Part shown: one piece after another, positions 19,745 to 29,621 of the stretch
How positions within the stretch are numbered: the stretch's first letter is position 1
How the letters are laid out: every line of letters begins with the position of its first letter
NCBI RefSeq assembly: GCF_001718835.1
Contig: NZ_CP013444.1
Coordinates: 62,001 to 126,000 of the forward strand
Origin: Burkholderia cepacia
GTDB lineage: Bacteria; Pseudomonadota; Gammaproteobacteria; Burkholderiales; Burkholderiaceae
DNA: 64,000 bases
Direction of reading: 5' to 3'
Position numbers and translations under genes: made by a program
Notes under the pieces: model-generated
Seen by the model: only the letters and a program-made list of their open reading frames with translations
Databases searched by the model: none
Told to the model about the DNA's origin: nothing

Positions 19745-21103
19745 ATGCTCGAAGACAGCGCCCGCCTGACCTCCCTCATCTGCGGCACCGAGCCGCTCAA
19801 CCGGATCTGGTCGCCCCGCGCGACGATGCAGCGGATGCTCGACGTCGAGGCCGCGCTCGCGCGTGCGCTTGCCGCGCGGCAGGTGATTCCCGCCGCCGCG
19901 GTCGCGCCGATCGAGCGCGCGTGCGACGCAAGCCGGCTCGACGCCGACGCGCTCGCGCACGGCGCGGCGCTCGGCGGCAATCTCGCGATTCCGCTCGTGA
20001 AGCAGCTCACCGCACAGGTGAAGGCCGACGACCCCGAGGCCGCGAAGTTCGTGCACTGGGGGGCGACGAGCCAGGACATCATCGATACCGCCACCGTGCT
20101 GCAGCTGCGCGACACGCTCGACGTGCTCGAGCCGATGCTCGACGAAGCGTGTGCGTCGCTCGCGGCGCTCGCGCGCACGCATCGCGCGACGCCGATGATC
20201 GGCCGCACGTGGCTGCAGCAGGCGCTGCCGATCACGCTCGGTTTGAAATTCGCGCAATGGCTCGACGCACTGCTGCGCCATCGCGCGCGTTTCGCCGAAT
20301 TGCGCGAACGCGCGCTCGTGCTGCAGTTCGGCGGCGCGGCCGGCACGCTCGCGAGCCTGCGCGAACAGGCGGCCGGCGTCACGGCCGCGCTGGCGGCGGA
20401 CCTGAAGCTCGCCGCACCGGCCGTGCCGTGGCACACGCAGCGCGACCGCATCGCGGAAGCCGCGTCCTGCTTCGGGATGCTGACGGGTACGCTCGGCAAG
20501 ATCGCGCGCGACGTGTCGCTGCAGATGCAGACCGAAGTCGGCGAGCTTGGCGAACCGGCCGCCGCCGGCAAGGGCGGCTCGTCGACGATGCCGCACAAGC
20601 GCAACCCGGTCGGTTGCGCGGCGGTGCTCACCGCGGCAGTGCGCGCACCGAACCTCGTCGCGACGGTGTTCGCGGGCATGGTCCAGGAACATGAACGTGC
20701 GCTCGGCGGCTGGCAGGCCGAATGGGACGCGCTGCCCGATCTCGCGCGCCTGACCGGCGGCGCGCTTGCGCAGATCGCCCAGATCGTCGCGGGCCTCGAC
20801 GTGAACACCGAACGCCTTGCCGCGAACCTCGACCTGACGCGCGGGCTGATTCTCGGCGAAGCGGTGATGCTCGCGCTCGGCGACAAGATCGGCCGGCTCG
20901 ACGCGCATCACGTCGTCGAGCATGCGTCGAAGGAAGCCGTGCGCACGGGCGCGACGCTGTTCGATGTGCTCGCCGCCGATGCGACCGTGTCGGCGCACCT
21001 GTCGCGCGACGCGCTCGCGCGGCTGCTCGATCCCGCTCATTACGTCGGCGAGGCGCAGGCCTGCGTCGACGCCGTGCTCGCGCTGCACGCGGGCACGCCA
21101 TAA
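19745..21103 (+). CDS. pcaB: 3-carboxy-cis,cis-muconate cycloisomerase
   Basis: A 452-residue enzyme of the fumarase/aspartase superfamily, with the signature GGSSTMPHKRNPVGC near residue 278. It closes carboxymuconate, the product of protocatechuate ring cleavage, to carboxymuconolactone. The start at 19745 gives MLEDSARLTSL. Position between pcaJ and pcaD confirms the role. Confidence 0.93.
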   Translation: MLEDSARLTSLICGTEPLNRIWSPRATMQRMLDVEAALARALAARQVIPAAAVAPIERACDASRLDADALAHGAALGGNLAIPLVKQLTAQVKADDPEAAKFVHWGATSQDIIDTATVLQLRDTLDVLEPMLDEACASLAALARTHRATPMIGRTWLQQALPITLGLKFAQWLDALLRHRARFAELRERALVLQFGGAAGTLASLREQAAGVTAALAADLKLAAPAVPWHTQRDRIAEAASCFGMLTGTLGKIARDVSLQMQTEVGELGEPAAAGKGGSSTMPHKRNPVGCAAVLTAAVRAPNLVATVFAGMVQEHERALGGWQAEWDALPDLARLTGGALAQIAQIVAGLDVNTERLAANLDLTRGLILGEAVMLALGDKIGRLDAHHVVEHASKEAVRTGATLFDVLAADATVSAHLSRDALARLLDPAHYVGEAQACVDAVLALHAGTP

Positions 21104-21117
21104 CCAGGAGAACCTCG

Positions 21118-21903
21118 ATGCCTTTCGCCACTGTCAACGGCGTGAAACTGCATTACCGGATCGACCGTGCCGCGCGCGACGACGCGCCATGGCTCGTCTT
21201 CTCGAATTCGCTCGGCGCCGACCTGCAGATGTGGGCGCCGCAGATCCGTCCGCTCACGCAGCACTTCAACATCCTGCGCTACGACACGCGCGGCCACGGC
21301 CATTCCGATGCACCGGCCGGTTCGTACACGATCGAGCAGCTCGCCGGCGACGTGATCGGCCTGCTCGACCACGTCGGCATCGATCGTGCGCATTTCTGCG
21401 GGATCTCGATGGGCGGGCTGACGGGCGCGGCGCTGGCCGCACGCTTCCCGTCGCGCATCGTGCGCGCGGTACTGTCGAACACCGCGGCAAAGATCGGTTC
21501 GCCGGAAGTGTGGGCGCCGCGCGCGCAGAAGGCACGCGCCGAAGGGATGGCCGCGCTTGCCGACGCCGTGCTGCCGCGCTGGTTCACCGACGCATTCGTC
21601 GAGCGCGAGCCGCGCCTGTTCGATGCGATCCGCGACACCTTCGTGCATACCGACAAGGACGGCTATGCGGCGAACTGCGACGCGCTGAATGCCGCCGACC
21701 TGCGCGAAGAGGTAAAAGGCATCGCGCTGCCGGTGCTCGTCGTGACCGGCGCGAAGGACATGTCGACGCCGCCCGACCAGGGCCGCGCGCTCGCCGCCGC
21801 GATTCCGAGTGCGCAGCACGCCGAATTCGACGCCGCGCATATTTCGAACATCGAATGCACCGACGGTTTCAACCGTGCGCTGCTCGATTTCCTGACCGCG
21901 TGA
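21118..21903 (+). CDS. pcaD: 3-oxoadipate enol-lactonase
   Basis: A 261-residue alpha/beta hydrolase with nucleophile elbow GISMGGL near residue 100 and terminal histidine in AAHISN near residue 242. It hydrolyses the enol-lactone to 3-oxoadipate. It starts 14 nt after pcaB with AGGAGA ahead of it. Confidence 0.93.
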   Translation: MPFATVNGVKLHYRIDRAARDDAPWLVFSNSLGADLQMWAPQIRPLTQHFNILRYDTRGHGHSDAPAGSYTIEQLAGDVIGLLDHVGIDRAHFCGISMGGLTGAALAARFPSRIVRAVLSNTAAKIGSPEVWAPRAQKARAEGMAALADAVLPRWFTDAFVEREPRLFDAIRDTFVHTDKDGYAANCDALNAADLREEVKGIALPVLVVTGAKDMSTPPDQGRALAAAIPSAQHAEFDAAHISNIECTDGFNRALLDFLTA

Positions 21904-21913
21904 GGCACCGACG

Positions 21914-22300
21914 ATGGACGACCAGAAACGTTACGAAGCGGGGATGAAGGTGCGCCGCGCGGTGCTCGGCGATGCGCACGTCGACCGGTCGCTCGAGAAC
22001 CGCACCGAGGTGACCGACGAATTCCAGAACCTGATCACGCGATATGCATGGGGCGAGATCTGGACGCGCGACGGCCTGCCGCGCCATACGCGCAGCCTGC
22101 TGACCATCGCGATGATGGTGGCGCTCAATCGCGGCGAGGAGCTTGCGCTCCATCTGCGCGCCGCGCGCAACAACGGCGTGACCCGCGACGAGATCAAGGA
22201 AGTGCTGCTGCAGACCGCGATCTATTGCGGCGTGCCGGCTGCGAATTCCGCGTTCCATCTCGCGGACAAGATCTTCAAGGAACAGGACGGGGCGGGTTGA
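21914..22300 (+). CDS. pcaC: 4-carboxymuconolactone decarboxylase
   Basis: A 128-residue all-helical AhpD-like protein. The conserved patterns GEIWTRDGLPRHTRSLLTIAM and QTAIYCGVPAANSAFH are typical of PcaC. It decarboxylates carboxymuconolactone to the enol-lactone used by PcaD. It begins 10 nt after pcaD and is not fused to it, unlike the PcaL arrangement of some bacteria. Confidence 0.93.
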   Translation: MDDQKRYEAGMKVRRAVLGDAHVDRSLENRTEVTDEFQNLITRYAWGEIWTRDGLPRHTRSLLTIAMMVALNRGEELALHLRAARNNGVTRDEIKEVLLQTAIYCGVPAANSAFHLADKIFKEQDGAG

Positions 22301-22351
22301 CGGCCTGCCGGACGCCGACGCCGAAGCCCGCATGAACGGGCTGACACCAAA

Positions 22352-22374
22352 CGTGCCGACAGTGCATCGGCACG
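22352..22374. promoter_or_regulatory. Stem-loop between pcaC and pcaK
   Basis: Eight-bp perfect arms CGTGCCGA / TCGGCACG with a 7-nt loop, in the 152-bp gap. There is no T-run, so it may tune expression of the transporter gene relative to the enzymes or act as an operator. Confidence 0.4.
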
Positions 22375-22452
22375 CAGCGCATCGAATCCGGTGCGCAAAC
22401 AAAGGAGGGCGCGGCCGATGAGCCGCGCCGCTTATATATCAGGAGACAGGCG

Positions 22453-23811
22453 ATGAATCGCACCCCGGTCGTCAACGTACAGACCTTCATCAACGAGCAG
22501 CCGTTCGGCGGCTTTCAATGGCTCGTGTTCCTCATGTGTTTCGTGATCGTGCTGCTCGACGGTTTCGATACGGCCGCGATCGGCTTCATCGCGCCGTCGC
22601 TGCTCGGCGAATGGAACCTCACCAAGCCCGATCTCGCACCGGTGCTCAGCGCCGCGCTGTTCGGCCTCGCGTGCGGCGCGCTCGTGTCGGGCCCGCTGTC
22701 CGACCGGCTCGGCCGCCGTTCGCTGCTGCTCGGCTCGGTATTCCTGTTCGGCGTCGCATGCCTGGTGTCCGCCTTCTCGACGACCATCGGGCACCTGACG
22801 ATCCTGCGTTTCGTCACCGGCGTCGGCCTGGGCGCGGCGATGCCGAACGCAGTCACGATGATGGGCGAGTTCTGCCCGGACAAGCGCCGCGCGACCGTCA
22901 TCAACCTGATGTTCTGCGGCTTCCCGCTCGGCGCCGCGTTCGGCGGTTTCCTGGCCGCGTGGATGATTCCGCATTTCGGCTGGCGCAGCGTGCTGATCCT
23001 CGGCGGCGTGACGCCGCTGCTGCTCGGCGTGCTGTTGCTGCTGAAGATGCCGGAATCGGTGCGCTTCATGGTCGCCAACGGCCAGGCTGTCGACAAGATC
23101 CGTGCAACGCTCGCGCGCATCTCGCGCGAAGCGCTGAACGCCGGCTCGTTCGCGATGACCGAAGCCGCGCCGCAAACCGGCAGCAAGGGCCTCGGCGTCG
23201 TGCTGTCGCGCGCGTACATCGTCGGCTCGGTGATGCTGTGGCTCGCGTACTTCATGGGGCTCGTGATTTTCTACGCGTCGATCAACTGGATGCCGATCCT
23301 GCTGAAGGATGCCGGGCTGACGCCGAAGAGCGCGACGCTGATCTCCGCGCTGTTCCCGCTCGGCGGTGTGGGTGCCGTGCTGTGCGGCGTGCTGATGGAC
23401 CGCTTCAACGCGAACCGCGTGATCGCCGTGTGCTACGCGCTGACGGCCGTCAGCGTGTATGCGATCGGGCAGGCGGCCGGTAACGTCGGGCTGCTCGTGC
23501 TGGTCGTGTTCGTGGCCGGCGTGCTGATGAACACCGCGCAATCGTCGATGCCGGCGCTCGCCGCCGCGTTCTATCCGACCGAGGGGCGCGGCACGGGTGT
23601 CGCGTGGATGCTCGGCGTCGGTCGCTTCGGCGGGATTGCGGGATCGTTCCTCGTCGCCGAGCTGACGCGCCGGCATTTCTCGTTCGCGGGCGTGTTCGCG
23701 ACGATCGCCGTCGCGGGCTTGCTCGCGTGTGTCGCGCTGCTGATCAAGCAGATGGCGCGGCCGTATGAGGCCGCGCCGTCGTCAGGCAACGCGGAGCCGC
23801 TCGGACATTGA
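22453..23811 (+). CDS. pcaK: Aromatic acid:H+ symporter (MFS)
   Basis: A 452-residue major facilitator of the aromatic acid:H+ symporter group. It has the conserved DGFDTAAIGFIAPSL in helix 1, LSDRLGRRS in the 2-3 loop and 12 transmembrane segments. It lies at the end of the pca gene set, so its probable substrate is 4-hydroxybenzoate or protocatechuate. AGGAGA precedes the ATG. Confidence 0.92.
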   Translation: MNRTPVVNVQTFINEQPFGGFQWLVFLMCFVIVLLDGFDTAAIGFIAPSLLGEWNLTKPDLAPVLSAALFGLACGALVSGPLSDRLGRRSLLLGSVFLFGVACLVSAFSTTIGHLTILRFVTGVGLGAAMPNAVTMMGEFCPDKRRATVINLMFCGFPLGAAFGGFLAAWMIPHFGWRSVLILGGVTPLLLGVLLLLKMPESVRFMVANGQAVDKIRATLARISREALNAGSFAMTEAAPQTGSKGLGVVLSRAYIVGSVMLWLAYFMGLVIFYASINWMPILLKDAGLTPKSATLISALFPLGGVGAVLCGVLMDRFNANRVIAVCYALTAVSVYAIGQAAGNVGLLVLVVFVAGVLMNTAQSSMPALAAAFYPTEGRGTGVAWMLGVGRFGGIAGSFLVAELTRRHFSFAGVFATIAVAGLLACVALLIKQMARPYEAAPSSGNAEPLGH

Positions 23812-23824
23812 TCGAGGAATCCGG

Positions 23825-23856
23825 GGCGCTGCCGGGTGGTAGCACCGGGCAGCGCC
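23825..23856. terminator. Stem-loop after pcaK
   Basis: Arms GGCGCTGCC and GGCAGCGCC around a 14-nt loop, between convergent genes. A strong GC stem with a weak T-tract. Confidence 0.5.
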
Positions 23857-23857
23857 G

Positions 23858-24106
23858 CTATTCTTCCGCGTCGTGTTCCTTCACGAAGTTGCGCAGATAC
23901 GCGCGCAGCGCGGCCTCCCGGCTGCGATGATCGGAGAGGTTCGCGGCGCCCATGTCTTCCTCTTCGCCGAACATCGTCGGCGGCGCGCAATAGATGCCGA
24001 TCTCGATGTCTTCGCGCAGAATCCGGATGTGGTGGGTCTCCTGGTGATATTCGGCGACCCAGTGCATTCCTTCGATGTGCTCGCCTGCTCTCAGCGTTGG
24101 CTTCAT
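23858..24106 (-). CDS. Small hypothetical protein
   Basis: An 82-residue acidic protein that starts MKPTLRAGEHIEGMHWVAEY, with GGAGA upstream. It contains HHIRILREDIEIGIYCAPPTMFGEEED and an acidic C-terminus. Soluble; no family recognised. It is convergent with pcaK. Confidence 0.6.
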   Translation of the reverse strand: MKPTLRAGEHIEGMHWVAEYHQETHHIRILREDIEIGIYCAPPTMFGEEEDMGAANLSDHRSREAALRAYLRNFVKEHDAEE

Positions 24107-24214
24107 CCGTTGTCTCCCGACAGCAGCGGCTCTACCGGCGCAGCGGTTTTGCACGCCCGGAATCCAAGCGTACGCCAGCGAGCCTTGAATCTCAACGAGC
24201 GCGCTCGTTGCCGC

Positions 24215-24832
24215 TTATTGTGGCAGCAGGTGCGCGATCAGGGGGTACAGCGACAGGATCAGCAGCACGGCCATCGTCACGTTGAAGAGGCGCAGCGCGC
24301 GGGGATTCGACAGGAAATGTCGCAGGCCCTGGCCAAACGCGGCCCACAGGCTGATGCACGGAAAGCCGATCAGAATGAATACGACGGCCATCCACGCGGC
24401 GTTCAACCCGTAGTCGGCGGACAGGCGGACCGTCGTCGCGGCGGTCAGCACCATCATCCATGCCTTCGGATTGATCCACTGGAAAGCGGCGGCTTCGATG
24501 AACGTCATCGGCCGCGGCTTGCCGCCGTGTGCCTTCACTTCGCCCGACGTGCCGATGCGCCACGCGAGGTACAGCAGGTACGCGACGCTCGCGACTTCGA
24601 GGATCGTATAGAGCAGCGGCAGTCGCTTGAATGCTTCGCCGAGGCCGAAGCCGACGCAGAGCATCAGGATCGCGACGCCGATGCTGATGCCGAACAGGTG
24701 CGGCATGGTGCGGCGGAAACCGAAATTGACGCCGGATGCGAGCAGCATCGTGTTGTTCGGGCCGGGCGTGATCGACGTGACGAGCGCAAACAGCATGCCG
24801 GCGGGCAGCGCACTCAGGGTGAGGAATTCCAT
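24215..24832 (-). CDS. LysE-family amino-acid exporter
   Basis: A 205-residue membrane protein with the family signature TSITPGPNNTMLLASGVNFG near residue 25 and NPKAWMMVL near residue 120. GGAG 9 nt before the ATG at 24832 supports this start over the one five codons upstream. Substrate unknown. It is the last chromosomal-type gene before the foreign block. Confidence 0.85.
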   Translation of the reverse strand: MEFLTLSALPAGMLFALVTSITPGPNNTMLLASGVNFGFRRTMPHLFGISIGVAILMLCVGFGLGEAFKRLPLLYTILEVASVAYLLYLAWRIGTSGEVKAHGGKPRPMTFIEAAAFQWINPKAWMMVLTAATTVRLSADYGLNAAWMAVVFILIGFPCISLWAAFGQGLRHFLSNPRALRLFNVTMAVLLILSLYPLIAHLLPQ

Positions 24833-24971
24833 TGCGTGACTCTCCATCGGTGAGGCGGGGGGGATGGAGGCAGTCTAGCGACAGTTGGCTATACAGTACC
24901 GGTACAGTTGGTTTGGCGGATGCCGGTACGGAGTGGGGCGTGCTGATGCTGTTGTGGGTTGTTGTTGTGGG

Positions 24972-25009
24972 TTCTCAGAAAAGATGTCCGCATTCTCAAT
25001 AAGTTGTCC
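24972..25009 (+). repeat. Left end repeats of the foreign block (two copies)
   Basis: Copy 1 TTCTCAGAAAAGATGTCC at 24972-24989 and a diverged copy TTCTCAATAAGTTGTCC at 24993-25009 stand in the same orientation, 21 bp apart. A 10-bp tandem duplication GTTGTGGGTT (24951-24970) overlaps the outer boundary. Confidence 0.7.
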
Positions 25010-25078
25010 TTGAATAATTAGCTATCCTCGTACGTGCTCGTCGATGTTGAACCTCATTATCGAATCACGAGATCAAAC

Positions 25079-25340
25079 ATGTCGCTTGAAAACAAGATGA
25101 TCGCCTATGCAGAGTTGGTGCAATCGACTCAAATTCTCGTTGGCCAATGTCTGGCTGCTGCCGCGGTCGAGGAGATGATGGCCCCGAAGTTGGCACACAT
25201 CGATTTTGCTCAGGGGGCTTGCTTTGGTATCGGATCGCATCGCGACTAGCGTCGAAGAACGCGGGCGAAAACTCTCGATTGAGCAAGACGACAAGCACTT
25301 CAAAGAGCTTATCGACCGTGCGTTGCCAACGGGTGCCTGA
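25079..25340 (+). pseudogene. Small gene with a one-base frameshift
   Basis: An ATG at 25079 opens a frame (MSLENKMIAYAELVQSTQ...) that ends at a TAG at 25247-25249 after 56 codons. If one G is removed from the G5 tract at 25213-25217, the frame runs on as LALVSDRIATSVEERGRKL to a TGA at 25338, giving an 86-residue, mainly helical protein. The smooth continuation in protein-like sequence argues for a single-base insertion. Function unknown. Confidence 0.6.
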
Positions 25341-25549
25341 CGCGTTGTCGCTCGCGGACGGTCGCGGCGTTCCGTGAAAGGAGGGGCATACTCGACCACA
25401 TGTCTGCGTTATAGACAACGGGCCTAGTTTGTGCAATCGATCTACGGTATGCCTTTCTCGAGTCAGCATCGACACGATATGGCGATCGGCGATTTGAATG
25501 TCGCAATACATGCGAGGCTTGCATAAACATCAAAATAATAGAGGGATGT

Positions 25550-26632
25550 ATGAAGCATTGGATTGATGCGGTACGCGGGGTACTGCGACGCTCGGAGATT
25601 CGGCTTGTAGTCGCGTTTTCCGGATTGGCGTTGGCGACGAGAATTGTCACCTATAGCTGGGGAGTCACGCTTGTAGGCACAGCCTTGTTCAGTTTTATGT
25701 TGTGGGACCTGTTCGTGGAGTGGCGGCGATTCCTGCCGCCTTTTCGCAGGATGATGTTGAAGCGTGCAATGCGCATCATGAAAGCGCTACGGCCGCTGCG
25801 TAAGCTTCCCCCCGACGTCCCGGTCCTGTATGGCGCTGTCATGATGTACATAATTGCTCGTCTGATCCTGGCCACCCTGCATTGGATGCCCTTGCTCGGT
25901 TCCATACACGAGATGTTCTGCATCGGTGTGGTGACCTCGATTGCGGCACTTCGGCACGCACATTTGATACTTGCCCGGATCGCGAAGTGGTCGTGGGGAA
26001 AGATGCTCGGAAAAGCGTTGTATGCGCTGTCGACTGCGGTATGTGTCGCAGTCGGAACTGCGCAAGCAATACGTACGACGCGACTGTTGACCCACGCAGA
26101 TGCGAAGTACTTTCCGAGCTTCGTTGGTCTTCTGTCGTCCTGGTATGTAGTTCTAAACTTTGTCCGTTGCGCGGCAATTTTCCTTACCGTGTGCGGTGCA
26201 ATACTTATTCTGATCAACCTGCCGTCGCTCTTGTTGCGATCCGTGCGAGCCTGGTTCAAGTTCCTCCCGAAGGAGAGGACGAACAGGGTATTCATTTGGT
26301 GGCGAAGAGTGCGCTTCGGGCGTCGAGGCGATCCGGCGCTGCAAGGTCGCTACTTGCGCGACATTATCGAGCTGTTTACCCCGATGGCTTTACTTGGTAT
26401 CGCGGCGGTGATCGTCGCTGCACCGGAGTCGATAGCAGGCGCACGGGCTACTGCAATAATCCTCAACCAGACGCTATTTGCTATGGAGTACACCGCTGAT
26501 GGCGGTTGTCCGGCAGTCGGCAACCTGCCGACCGTGCATCTTGATCGAGATTTTGTGTCGACGGGGGTGTTGGTAGGGAATCGGCTGATTACAATGCGGC
26601 AAGAGTGTCATGGCCCCGAGAAAGCGAAGTAG
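25550..26632 (+). CDS. Unknown multi-pass membrane protein of the foreign block
   Basis: A 360-residue protein with about seven hydrophobic segments, near residues 18-50, 92-112, 122-135, 155-172, 188-225 and 288-305. Short basic cytoplasmic loops separate them (RRMMLKRAMRIMKALRPLRK; RRVRFGRRGD). GAGGGATGT precedes the ATG. No family is recognised. Before the inversion inferred for the OLD gene, this gene and the OLD gene would have faced the same way, so they may belong together as membrane effector and ATPase (inference). Confidence 0.6.
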   Translation: MKHWIDAVRGVLRRSEIRLVVAFSGLALATRIVTYSWGVTLVGTALFSFMLWDLFVEWRRFLPPFRRMMLKRAMRIMKALRPLRKLPPDVPVLYGAVMMYIIARLILATLHWMPLLGSIHEMFCIGVVTSIAALRHAHLILARIAKWSWGKMLGKALYALSTAVCVAVGTAQAIRTTRLLTHADAKYFPSFVGLLSSWYVVLNFVRCAAIFLTVCGAILILINLPSLLLRSVRAWFKFLPKERTNRVFIWWRRVRFGRRGDPALQGRYLRDIIELFTPMALLGIAAVIVAAPESIAGARATAIILNQTLFAMEYTADGGCPAVGNLPTVHLDRDFVSTGVLVGNRLITMRQECHGPEKAK

Positions 26633-26930
26633 CGACTGGCGCTGATGGCCTAGGGGAAAGCCGGTGACTATGGAGCGGAAAACCTGGTCGTGCCGGATGC
26701 GGATGTCGGAGTTCGAGCCGAGGATGAGAGTGCTTGAATGACTGAGAGGCGAGACGGTCGACGTGAGTGAGGCGATGCTGCGCGGCAGTTGCATTTGCTT
26801 ATGTCGTCGCGCCATACACCGATCCGGACCTCGCGGTATGTCGTTGGCTATTGATGACGGCACGTTGCTTTATCGAATCCAAGGCTGATCCTATTGTGAT
26901 ATTGGGCCGACCATATAAGTCGACTGCAGA
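26633..26930. other. 298-bp stretch without a gene
   Basis: I see no coding frame or repeat in it. Its right edge is the breakpoint of the inverted OLD segment. Confidence 0.4.
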
Positions 26931-28132
26931 GTGCAGCATGCCACTTGGGTAGAAGCTTGCTCAGCCAATCGATACAGAACGTCACGCATCAACCGCTCCA
27001 TTTGCGGATGAAGATATAGCTCCGGCTCTTCGATCAGCAGGATGTTGGCTCTTACCGGTGCGAGGGCCGCGCCGGGCACAACCTGTGCCTGTGCATCGGC
27101 CAGTGATTGCAGCAAGGTAATTACCAATGTCCTCTGAAGGCCGTGTCCTTGGTGTCCAACTTCAGTATCGATGCCAGCTTCCACGTCACGGATGACCAGA
27201 GACGTTGATGGCAACACCATCGATCGAATCTCCGGCGCTTCCGTACGAATCAGCGCCTGACCTCCTACTACTTCGTTGAGGCTCCGGTTGATCCGGTCCT
27301 GTAGGTTCCGAACCTCCTGGGCTTGGCGTTGAGGATTGGCCTCGTCTGGGCGGAACAAGGCCAGCACCTCGTCCAACGCCTCTTGCAACCGAACCATTTC
27401 TGGGCGCTGTGCCAAGCTTCGCTCGACAATGAGGTTCACCAACTTGCCGTAGGTCGACGCATCCTTCGCGTTGGTTTCGTCGCTAGCTTCTTGCACCGCC
27501 CGTACCAGTATGGGGCGAGGCAGGATGGAGTTGGCGTTGCTTTTCCAATTTCCGCCTCCACCGGGGTTAGGCACCCAATTGGGCGCGTCGAAAGCCACGA
27601 GGTCAGGCCGTTGCTGTCGCACCGCCTCGCGCAACGCCTCCCTCGCCGCGTTCGTCGGGCGAACTCCGCGATTTGGCAGCACCGCAATGAGTGGCTGATA
27701 TTCCTCTGGAAATGCATTCCACGCCGTGTCAATCTCTGGCCAGCCTTCGAATCGCTCCGCGCCGGAGAAGGAATACAGAGCCTCTTTCCATCCACCCGAT
27801 TCGCCGTCCTCGCCGGCCTCGAACCAGTAGCGCTTCTTCAAGATCCAACGGTCACCGTCCATGCGACCACGAACGGCTACCTGAGTCGTCTCTTCGTCGC
27901 TGAGACTGTCGAAATGTCCAATGAGCTCGATCGCGTTCACCACATCGGTCAGGTGTCGCCGAAACAGCGAAGGGTCTTTAATAGCACTGCCGCTCAGAAA
28001 AGCGGCAATGGCAGACAGGATGGTTGACTTGCCGGCGTTGTTTTCACCGATTAACACCAGCATGTCCTCCCACTCCAAGCTGGCATACTCAACACACTTA
28101 AAATTTCTGACCTCGAAGCGACACAGACGCAT
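26931..28132 (-). pseudogene. OLD-family ATPase, N-terminal two-thirds (inverted)
   Basis: About 400 residues start at 28132 with GGGGAGAG ahead. The ABC-like ATPase of OLD proteins is clear: FEVRNFKCVEYASLEW, Walker A GENNAGKST near residue 30, and Walker B ILLIEEPELYLHP near residue 370. Coding similarity ends at QVACCT; the following 15 residues come from unrelated DNA. The missing C-terminal TOPRIM half is found 1.5 kb away on the opposite strand at 29622. OLD proteins are ATP-dependent nucleases, several of which defend against phage. This copy cannot make a whole protein. Confidence 0.85.
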
Positions 28133-28347
28133 GCGATCTCTCCCCGATATCAAACTGTCTTGAACACTGACGCCTCAGTACAACAGCATTATTTGCATCG
28201 TTCGATGACGTCGTAGTGTGACTAGTCATCGTCAATCTTACGTCAACAACCCAATAACCGCGACTGACTACAGTCGAACTCTGTGGGCTGGCCCCCGCGA
28301 AAACCGGACACGGGGTAACGCTTAAATTATGAGGTAGTCTTCTGCCT

Positions 28348-28743
28348 ATGTTTAAACCTAACCACAACGTAGAACCTGTCGAAGTTCTGACCCAGCCGGA
28401 GCAGCGCCGCCGGCGTTCTGTCGAAGAGAAGCTCGCGATAGTGCGCGAGACTTTCGAGCCCGGCGCCACGGTTTCCGGTGTTGCCCGTCGCCATCAGGTG
28501 AATGCGAATCAGGTGTTTGCTTGGCGCAAGCTCTATCAGGACGGAAGCCTGTCGGCGGTCAGTGCCGGCGAACAGGTGGTTCCGGCATCGGACCTGGCCG
28601 AAGCGATGAAGCAGATTCGTGAGCTCCAGCGGCTGCTGGGCAAGAAAACGATGGAAGTGGAAATTCTCCGCGAAGCAGTGGAGTACGGTCGAGCAAAAAA
28701 ATTGATTGCGCGCTCACCATTGCTGCCGGGGGACGACCGTTGA
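28348..28743 (+). CDS. IS3-family transposase OrfA
   Basis: A 131-residue protein with a helix-turn-helix ([30 protein letters not shown]) and a C-terminal leucine-zipper-like helix. An A7 run at 28695-28701, inside the last part of the gene, is a probable -1 slippage site for making the OrfAB fusion transposase. Confidence 0.88.
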   Translation: MFKPNHNVEPVEVLTQPEQRRRRSVEEKLAIVRETFEPGATVSGVARRHQVNANQVFAWRKLYQDGSLSAVSAGEQVVPASDLAEAMKQIRELQRLLGKKTMEVEILREAVEYGRAKKLIARSPLLPGDDR

Positions 28744-29588
28744 AGACGGTCTGCGAAGTCCTGGGTGTGTCGCGCTCGAATCTCACGGTCAAATCGAAGC
28801 GCCCCGCTGAATGGGTCGACCGGCGCAAGACGCCCGTTCTGGATGACATGCCGCTCGTCACCGAACTGCGAGAGCTGGTTGCCGAGCTGCCCACATACGG
28901 CTACCGGCGTGCATGGGCGCTGTTGAGGCGAAGCCGGGATGCGCTCGGTCAGCCCCGCGTCAATGCAAAGCGGGTGTATCGCGTCATGCGTCGCCACGGC
29001 CTGCTGCTCGAGCGCCGAGCTCGTCATGCCCCGTCTACGCGTCGGCACGATGGCAAGGTCGCGGTGGACCGAAGCAACGTGCGCTGGTGCTCGGACGGTT
29101 TCGAATTCCGATGCGACGACGGTGCCCCCTTGCGCGTCGTCTTCGCACTGGACTGCTGCGACCGGGAAGCCATGAGCTGGGCTGCGACCACCGGCGGCTA
29201 CACCGGCGACATGGTGCGCGACGTGATGCTTCAGGCGGTCGAAAACCGTTTCGCCGGTGCATTGAAGGCTGAAAGCGAAATCGAGTGGCTGAGCGACAAC
29301 GGTTCCTGCTACATTGCCGACGAGACGCTGACGTTCTCGCGGGAAATCGGCCTGAAGCCGGTCACGACACCCGTCAGAAGTCCGCAGAGCAATGGGATGG
29401 CCGAGAGCTTCGTGAAGACGATGAAGCGTGACTACGTTTCGTGGATGCCCAAGCCCGACGCCAGAACGGCGCTGCAGAACTTGGCCATTGCGTTCGACCA
29501 CTACAACGAATCGCATCCGCACAGCGCCTTGAAATACCGCTCGCCACGCGAGTTTCGCCAGCAAGCAAATTCTCCAACCCAAGCGTGA
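28740..29588 (+). CDS. IS3-family (IS2 group) transposase OrfB
   Basis: A 282-residue DDE catalytic domain. The first Asp is in the [14 protein letters not shown] region, the second in LSDNGSCY, and the Glu in [16 protein letters not shown]. The nominal start is a TTG overlapping the orfA stop, so the working product is probably the frameshifted fusion with OrfA. The element looks intact. Confidence 0.88.
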   Translation: MKTVCEVLGVSRSNLTVKSKRPAEWVDRRKTPVLDDMPLVTELRELVAELPTYGYRRAWALLRRSRDALGQPRVNAKRVYRVMRRHGLLLERRARHAPSTRRHDGKVAVDRSNVRWCSDGFEFRCDDGAPLRVVFALDCCDREAMSWAATTGGYTGDMVRDVMLQAVENRFAGALKAESEIEWLSDNGSCYIADETLTFSREIGLKPVTTPVRSPQSNGMAESFVKTMKRDYVSWMPKPDARTALQNLAIAFDHYNESHPHSALKYRSPREFRQQANSPTQA

Positions 29589-29621
29589 CCGTGTGTCCGG
29601 TCATGCAGGGGCAAGTCCACA

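Larger units (their letters stand above)
28282..29621 (+). mobile_element. IS3-family element, IS2 group
   Basis: The 1340-bp element has imperfect terminal inverted repeats starting TGTGGGCTGGCCCC (left) and, on the other strand, TGTGGACTTGCCCC (right). They share the inner ACCGGACAC. It carries overlapping orfA and orfB. The base triplet CTC occurs immediately outside both ends (28279-28281 and 29622-29624). It sits between the two halves of the OLD gene. Confidence 0.88.
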
